Part shown: in pieces, positions 58,693 through 64,000 of the stretch
Layout of the letters: the number at the start of each line of letters is the position of its first letter
Position numbering within the stretch: position 1 is the stretch's first letter
Assembly: GCA_019828595.1 (NCBI GenBank)
Contig: JAHQRK010000007.1
Location: 2,666,001-2,730,000 of the forward strand
Source: Aphanomyces cochlioides
Lineage: Eukaryota; Oomycota; Saprolegniomycetes; Saprolegniales; Verrucalvaceae
Direction of reading: 5' to 3'
Length of the DNA stretch: 64,000 nucleotides
Notes under the pieces: generated by a model
What the model was told of the DNA's origin: nothing
Seen by the model: only the letters and a program-made list of their open reading frames with translations
The model's database searches: none
Position numbers and translations under genes: made by a program

Positions 58693-61600
58693 ATGATTGA
58701 CAACAACTTTTCCGATGTCCCAACTGAACTCGTGGACTGGGACCCACAAATCATCTCCCTCAACACCAATGGCTTCTCCAACAGTCATCGGTACATCCTC
58801 GACAAACTATCAAGTGTTCACGACGTTTCCTTTATCCAAGAAACCCGTTTCCGCACGCCAAGTCTCCACGACCGTGTTGCGTTCCATTGGCAACGCATCA
58901 CAAACCACGAAGGCTCTTTGTTCTTTGAAGAGCCTATTTACCCTGAAGTATCCACGTCGCCAGCCACTGGAGGTCTGGCTACGTTGATACATCCTCACTC
59001 TCCTTTGAAGAACGCCACTCACGTCCCTCATGACAACCCAGTGCTTCGTGGTCGTTATCTACAAGTGCGATGTACTCTGGGTCCACTGACAGTCGTTCTC
59101 CACAATATCTATGCGCCGGCAGCCTTCCAAGAACGAGCAAGTTACTTCGAAGAATTGCCACGCGACTTTCCTCCACATGCGCTCCACATTGTTGGAGGAG
59201 ATTTCAACTGCACTCTCAACAAAGATTTGGATTCGTTGAGACCCAGTACCTCCACCATGGCCGGCACCCTTCAACTGGAACAATGGATGCACAGTTTGTC
59301 TCTGGTGGATCTGTTTCGCCGTCAAAACCCCGTGGCACGAGCCTTCACAAGTCCCACACTCACCAACCGACTCGACTACATCTTTTGTTCGTCCACCTTG
59401 GCGGGTCTTCGTCATTGGAAGGCGACGCACATGCCACACGTTCCACAGGCTGACCACGTGGCTTGTCGTATCATCTCAAAGCGTCAAACATTGCGCCATG
59501 GCTCTGGATCATGGAAAGCTCCAACTTGGCTACTTCGTCTACCACGAGCGGCCGAGATTGTTCATGGATGTCTGGATCGATTTTTGGACAAGTCTCCAAC
59601 ATTCCACAATATCTCCAAGGCCTACGACATGCTGGTCAATGATATCCGCTCCCAACTCAAAGAATTCCATTCTCAACGATTGGAGAAACAACGTCTGCCG
59701 TTGAAGAAGTTAGCTGTCGAGATCGCTTCGCTTTTGCAAGTCCCCAACATGCGTCAAGATTCAGTGCTGGTGGATCGAGTGCGAGACCTTCAAAAGCAAA
59801 TTCACGAGCTGCAAGATCGAGACAAGCAGTTTCGTCAAGACCAGGCGTTCCAACTTCACTTGTATAAAGCAGAGCGCTCGTCCAAGTTCCACTTCATGTC
59901 CCCTGTCCCTACCCCCTTGAAGAAGACAGTCTTCAAAGAGTTGGTGGATGTCAATGGAAATGTTGTCTCCAATCAACAAGGCATGTCTGACGTCCTGGTC
60001 GACTACTACAAGGACTTGTTTGCAGCTCCCGAGGTGCAGCGATCTGGAGACGAAGTGTCGTCATTTCTGACCCCATTGACTCGACACAAGCAACTGCCAG
60101 AGCAAGCCCAGAAAGAGCTGTCGGCTCCCTTGCGCGCCAACGAGTTCTATCATGCTATTCGACACAGCAGTTCGAACTCAGCGCCAGGTCCCAACGCTCT
60201 GCCATTCGAAGTCCTCAAACTTGCACCTCACAAGTGGTCGTTGGTATTGGAGCTGCTATTCACACACCAGCTCCATTCTCACCCTCGCTTGACTCCCATG
60301 CAACTTGTCAGTACGCTGGTGTTGCTGCACAAGAAAGGCCCCAAGTCACAAGCCAAGAACTATCGGCCCATTAGCCTACTCAACACGGATGTGAAAATCC
60401 TGACGAGTATTCTGGCTTATCGACTCCAGCGCCACATTCGACACATCATCCACCCGGACCAGCAAGGCTTTATCCGTCGAAGCAATATCCAAACCAATAT
60501 TGCACGACTGGATGACATGCTGCACCACATCAAACTACACAGTCCGTCCTCGATGGTGGCACTGCTTGACTTTGAGAAAGCTTTTGATCGCGTGGACCAC
60601 GCGTACTTGCTCCGCGTCCTCCGTCACTATGGCTTTCCCGAAACCTTTGTTGACATGGTTCGCGTACTGTACTCGGGCCGCAAGTCTCGCATCTTGGTGA
60701 ACGGCTTCTTGTCCAAGCCAGTTCACATCTCACGCGGTGTGTTGCAAGGTGATCCACTGTCGCCACTTCTGTTTGTGATCGCTTTGGAACCGATGTGCCA
60801 ACTCCTACGGCAACACTCCAACTATGGCATCAAGTGTGGGGATCGCTACCACACTGGGAGTTACTTTGCCGACGACTCGCAACTCTATGCGGCAAATGAG
60901 ACGTGCCTCCACCGGCAGCTTGCATTGGTTCAAACCTTTTGCGACAAGTCTGGTTTCCGACTCAACGTAGACAAGACCCAAATTCTGACCTACAGCCAGT
61001 TGAATGGGAACCTTGCCTCACTACAAGTTACTTCCGACAGTCCCGTGAAGGCTCTTGGTATCTTGGTTGCGCCCAATCTTTCTCCATTGGCACGTTTCAA
61101 TTACGTGTTTGAGAAGTTTGTGGCTCGCTTGTCTTTGTGGCTCTACAAGGCTCGAACCATGGCCGGAAAAGTCACTATCCTGCACAGCATATGTCTGCCT
61201 GTGTTATGGTACCAACTGGCTTTTGTCCCTGCCGACAAAGACCTGGCCAAAAAGATCGACAAGACCATGCTTCAATTTATGCATGGTGAAGAAATCAACC
61301 CATCCTCCTCTGTCCATGGCCTCCGTTTGATCAAAAAGGAGATCCTATTCATGCCGAAGAAGTCCGGTGGCTTAGGCCTGCACCATGCACTTGCTTTATG
61401 GCAACAACACAACCGCTCTGTCATGATCAGATGCATTCAAGCCATCACCACCCCACCCCGCAAGTCTGCCATGTCTGCCTGGATTACGCCGGGCTATACT
61501 CTCCTCGAGAAGGCTTTTCATCCATGGGGTTCCCCCCGAGATCTCCTCTTGGCAAATGGCTCTTCTGCATTCATCAGACAACTGTACAAGAATCCCAATA

Positions 61601-62748
61601 TCACTCCAATGTGGAAAGCCTTATTGAGTAGCTGGTTTGAATCCCGCTGGACTCCGTACGGCTGTCCAAATCACATCTCATCTTTGGATGTTCCCCTTTG
61701 GCACAACTCGTATCTGCCTGGACTCGAAGACCTATACGATCAGTGCTCTACATCGACGCAAGACCAAGCCAATGTATTGGCTTCGCTTCACATCACGAAG
61801 TTGTCGCATTTGTTGACTCCGTGTCAGCGAGTTTGGCCAGCTTCGATCTTGTTCGACAAAATCAACCGTGCCTGCCGCCAAGCCAATTTTGTCCCTCCAA
61901 CGAAACAATGGATCTCAATCTTGGTGACCAAGTTATCACGATTGTTTGAGATTGTTTCTGAAGAGGATGCTCCCGTGTTCCACTTGCCGACGCCAAGCTC
62001 TGAATGGATGGAATGGCACTGGATAATTCACCCTGACTCGAGTCCGATCTTGTTGGCGTTTGCGACTTCGAAATCGGCTAAGATCAGAGCTTCTCCAGCT
62101 GTCAGCTCGTCCATTCTTCCTACCAAGCATCTCAACCTGCCATCCAACTTTTACGAAGACCCCAAGCGCCTTACCCAACTTGCCGCCTTCCTCCAACCCG
62201 ACCACATTCTCCCTCGATATGGAGAGTTCATTTTCAAGACCCTTCTCCGCGCCAACGCCATGCAATATCTGTTTCAGTACCAAGACCCCAAGCCGACGTG
62301 TGTCTTCTGTCGTGTCAATGAGACGTACGAGCATTTCCTGTTCTCTTGTGGATATGGTCAATCTGTTTGGTATTCCTTCAAGACAATCCAGCGACTGCTC
62401 GAGTGTTCCTTTCCGTCCACGTGTCTGGAAATGTTCTACGAGACGCCCAAGCCGTCCGATGGATACTACATCCGTGGCTATCTGAAGATCTGGCCGATTG
62501 TCCGAGCCTGCGTGTATTATCAAATATGGCTCCAACGTGCCGATCGCACCTTTCGACCCGACCTCACAGCGAAGAGTCCGATGGAAGTTGCCATTCATGC
62601 TGCCTCTTTGATCAAGCTACATCTACAACAGCTCCTGGTTGATCTCCCTCTCAAGAAGGGATACACCAAGGTATTCAATGTGCTCAAGCATCTATCTTCG
62701 GACCCCTGGTTACGTCAACACATCATTCCTGACAGTGTCGTTTCATGA
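58693..62748 (+). CDS. ORF2 of copy G: endonuclease-reverse transcriptase, intact (1351 aa)
   Basis: ATG at 58693 (MIDNNFSD), TGA ending at 62748; the third uninterrupted ORF2 in the window and the only one of these three associated with an ORF1 that shows no frameshift in its visible parts. All endonuclease, RT and CCHC landmarks are at the same residues as in F. Small differences include Gln-to-His in KNATQVPHD (KNATHVPHD) and Ala-to-Thr in KIDKAMLQ (KIDKTMLQ). The ORF1 is split by H, and the 5' end of G is missing, so the copy as it stands cannot express both proteins from one RNA. Confidence 0.95.
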   Translation: MIDNNFSDVPTELVDWDPQIISLNTNGFSNSHRYILDKLSSVHDVSFIQETRFRTPSLHDRVAFHWQRITNHEGSLFFEEPIYPEVSTSPATGGLATLIHPHSPLKNATHVPHDNPVLRGRYLQVRCTLGPLTVVLHNIYAPAAFQERASYFEELPRDFPPHALHIVGGDFNCTLNKDLDSLRPSTSTMAGTLQLEQWMHSLSLVDLFRRQNPVARAFTSPTLTNRLDYIFCSSTLAGLRHWKATHMPHVPQADHVACRIISKRQTLRHGSGSWKAPTWLLRLPRAAEIVHGCLDRFLDKSPTFHNISKAYDMLVNDIRSQLKEFHSQRLEKQRLPLKKLAVEIASLLQVPNMRQDSVLVDRVRDLQKQIHELQDRDKQFRQDQAFQLHLYKAERSSKFHFMSPVPTPLKKTVFKELVDVNGNVVSNQQGMSDVLVDYYKDLFAAPEVQRSGDEVSSFLTPLTRHKQLPEQAQKELSAPLRANEFYHAIRHSSSNSAPGPNALPFEVLKLAPHKWSLVLELLFTHQLHSHPRLTPMQLVSTLVLLHKKGPKSQAKNYRPISLLNTDVKILTSILAYRLQRHIRHIIHPDQQGFIRRSNIQTNIARLDDMLHHIKLHSPSSMVALLDFEKAFDRVDHAYLLRVLRHYGFPETFVDMVRVLYSGRKSRILVNGFLSKPVHISRGVLQGDPLSPLLFVIALEPMCQLLRQHSNYGIKCGDRYHTGSYFADDSQLYAANETCLHRQLALVQTFCDKSGFRLNVDKTQILTYSQLNGNLASLQVTSDSPVKALGILVAPNLSPLARFNYVFEKFVARLSLWLYKARTMAGKVTILHSICLPVLWYQLAFVPADKDLAKKIDKTMLQFMHGEEINPSSSVHGLRLIKKEILFMPKKSGGLGLHHALALWQQHNRSVMIRCIQAITTPPRKSAMSAWITPGYTLLEKAFHPWGSPRDLLLANGSSAFIRQLYKNPNITPMWKALLSSWFESRWTPYGCPNHISSLDVPLWHNSYLPGLEDLYDQCSTSTQDQANVLASLHITKLSHLLTPCQRVWPASILFDKINRACRQANFVPPTKQWISILVTKLSRLFEIVSEEDAPVFHLPTPSSEWMEWHWIIHPDSSPILLAFATSKSAKIRASPAVSSSILPTKHLNLPSNFYEDPKRLTQLAAFLQPDHILPRYGEFIFKTLLRANAMQYLFQYQDPKPTCVFCRVNETYEHFLFSCGYGQSVWYSFKTIQRLLECSFPSTCLEMFYETPKPSDGYYIRGYLKIWPIVRACVYYQIWLQRADRTFRPDLTAKSPMEVAIHAASLIKLHLQQLLVDLPLKKGYTKVFNVLKHLSSDPWLRQHIIPDSVVS

Positions 62749-62893
62749 GTGAGCTGACGGCTCACCACTTCATCTCCTGTTCAATGACCACTTTGCCATA
62801 TTCTGTTTTCCAAGTTCTATTTATACAGTACGAGGCAAATTAGTAAGTCATTAGGGCCTTTGCTCAAAAATAAGGTTAATACAACTCATTTAA
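62749..62893 (+). other. 3' UTR of copy G
   Basis: 145 nt, the shorter hairpin variant GAGTGAGCTGACGGCTCACC shared with I and J, otherwise as in D. Confidence 0.85.
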
Positions 62894-64000
62894 CCTAGAG
62901 GCTACGAGGGCCCCCCCTATGGGCACACCCTGCGGTTCTGTCTACTTCCCCCCAGGGGCCTCTTCGGAGGGGCGGGGGCGGTATCCCGATTTGGGTTCTC
63001 GCCGGAGCAATGGTGTACCCCAGTCACCGTGCTGCGGGGATGGCATGGATTCCCCTTCTACCCCTGTCACTGGGGGTCTGGCCCCGGCCTTTCTCGTGAC
63101 CAATGGGACTGAGCCAGCAGCCACCAACCGCGTCGCCCCCTGTGCTGAGCCTCCTAGAACGGGAGAGGAAGAAGAAAAATCTCAAGAGGACGTGGATATG
63201 GTCTCTGGAGACGCCGAGGGGAAGGATTCTACTGAAACCGAAGCCTTAACCGACGAGGGAAATACTCAAATTCACTCTGAGGTTGATGGGTCAGGCGACA
63301 TTAACGGCCAAGCGAAGCCGTGTGATACTCCTGGAGAAGTTATTCAAGAGGAACAATCGACAAACAATGACAATGAACAGTCAAATCAAGACATTGTCGA
63401 CAAATCCGTTGCTCAAGGAAATGGCTCTGTTGATCCTCCTACCGCGGCAGACAAAATACAAGGCGATCAAGAGCAACAAAACGCTGAAAAGGCCAATCCA
63501 TGGACGCAAAAGGCTCCCGGCAAGGATTCAGCTTCGTCCAAGAAAGATTCCAAGCAAGGCAATGCTCCCAAAGGCGCAAAACATCGCAACACTGGTGCTC
63601 ATGCTATTGCCGATGACGATATTGCGCGATGCGAGGCCATGGCGGACGCATTCTACAAAGACTCTGGTGACATGGACGCCTTCATTGAAAACATTTTGCT
63701 CACCCCCCAGTCCCAAGTGTACGAGCTCACAGTCAAGTTGGGCGAAGGCTACAAGGACTGGTCCGAAAAAGTCATCTGCGATCAATTTGTCAAGGAAAAT
63801 CCTGGTTCGTTATGGGGCTCCAAATTTCCGAACATTTTGATCCACAAGAAGAACCCACAGACCATTGTGATCTCAAGTTACAACTTGTCTACGTGCGTGG
63901 AAATGGGAGGCACAACGTTTCGACTTGGTGGCAAAGACTTCCTGGTTCCCAAATACTCGCGTTATGGCAACAACTACTACGTTACGTTCAACAAGGTCAG
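62894..64000 (+). mobile_element. LINE copy Q, outermost visible copy on the right, runs off the window
   Basis: Plus-strand ORF1 sequence starting CCTAGAGGCTACG after the 3' end of G. Q is the host of G and so predates everything nested within G. Confidence 0.92.
62894..64000 (+). pseudogene. ORF1 of copy Q, partial, continues past window end
   Basis: ORF1 from about codon 154 to codon about 522, open as far as visible. It carries more private substitutions than the other copies in the same stretch (Asp to Glu in NDNDQS, Ala to Ser in GNGAVD, Thr to Pro-preceding Ala in QKTPGK, plus silent changes), in line with its being the oldest layer. Its N-terminus should lie left of G and is not in the window. 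Confidence 0.85.

Larger units (their letters stand above)
57932..62893 (+). mobile_element. LINE copy G, second part
   Basis: After the short TSD: end of ORF1, gap, complete ORF2 and 3' UTR (62749-62893), ending at 62893. Followed by CCTAGAGGCTACG of copy Q, the expected signature of G inserted in Q; Q's left part is outside the window. Confidence 0.93.

Noticed and set aside
1..64000. CRISPR array, tRNA/rRNA genes, telomeric repeats, LTRs or integrase
   Set aside because: None was seen on reading both strands; repeats are accounted for by whole LINE copies and short TSDs, and no DDE integrase, protease or RNase H motif is present.

Overview
The whole 64 kb window is made of one thing: copies and fragments of a single family of non-LTR (LINE) retrotransposon, inserted into one another in both orientations. 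I found no host gene, no unrelated repeat, no tRNA/rRNA and no spacer sequence; wherever one copy stops another begins at the next base. This is eukaryotic DNA. The two-ORF layout, the APE-type endonuclease plus reverse transcriptase of ORF2, the C-terminal CCHC knuckle and the long ORF1 without CCHC fingers fit an L1/Tx1-like LINE of a protist. From memory of family style I lean towards an oomycete or related stramenopile, but only weakly; no host gene is present to confirm it.

The complete element is about 7.38 kb: a 61-nt 5' UTR, ORF1 (about 1013 aa), a 78-nt pyrimidine-rich gap, ORF2 (1351 aa: endonuclease, RT, CCHC knuckle) and a 3' UTR of about 146 nt. The 3' UTR starts with a hairpin at the ORF2 stop codon and ends in TTTAA without poly(A). 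The first 21 nt of the element are complementary at 19 of 21 positions to a stretch inside the 3' UTR. New copies sit at CC (usually CCA) sites with target-site duplications (TSDs) mostly 14-17 bp long, so the order of insertion can be read like nested brackets.

Layout. Left part, mostly minus strand: A (1-5727) is interrupted by B (5728-7315), B by P (plus, 7316-7753), P by C (minus, 7754-11781 and 19165-22108), and C by full-length D (11782-19163). F (plus, 22107-29438) follows C. Right part: Q (plus, 62894-64000) contains G (plus, 29439-31644 and 57932-62893), G contains H (plus, 31645-33038 and 56860-57931), H contains full-length I (minus, in three pieces), I contains full-length J (plus, in two pieces) and the K/L composite (53180-56038), and J contains N (40396-46540): six nesting levels. 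All copies look about 98-99% identical by eye, so the pile-up is recent.

Coding state: ORF2 is uninterrupted in D, F and G. ORF1 carries single-base frameshifts in D, F, J and N. Copy I, with its two later insertions disregarded, is the only full-length copy in which both reading frames appear open. The left and right bracket systems do not close on each other at F, which points to recombination between copies, or an assembly collapse, inside F. Such self-nested LINE clusters recall Zepp-type clusters of green algae at chromosome ends or centromeres; a centromeric or subtelomeric location here is a hypothesis only.
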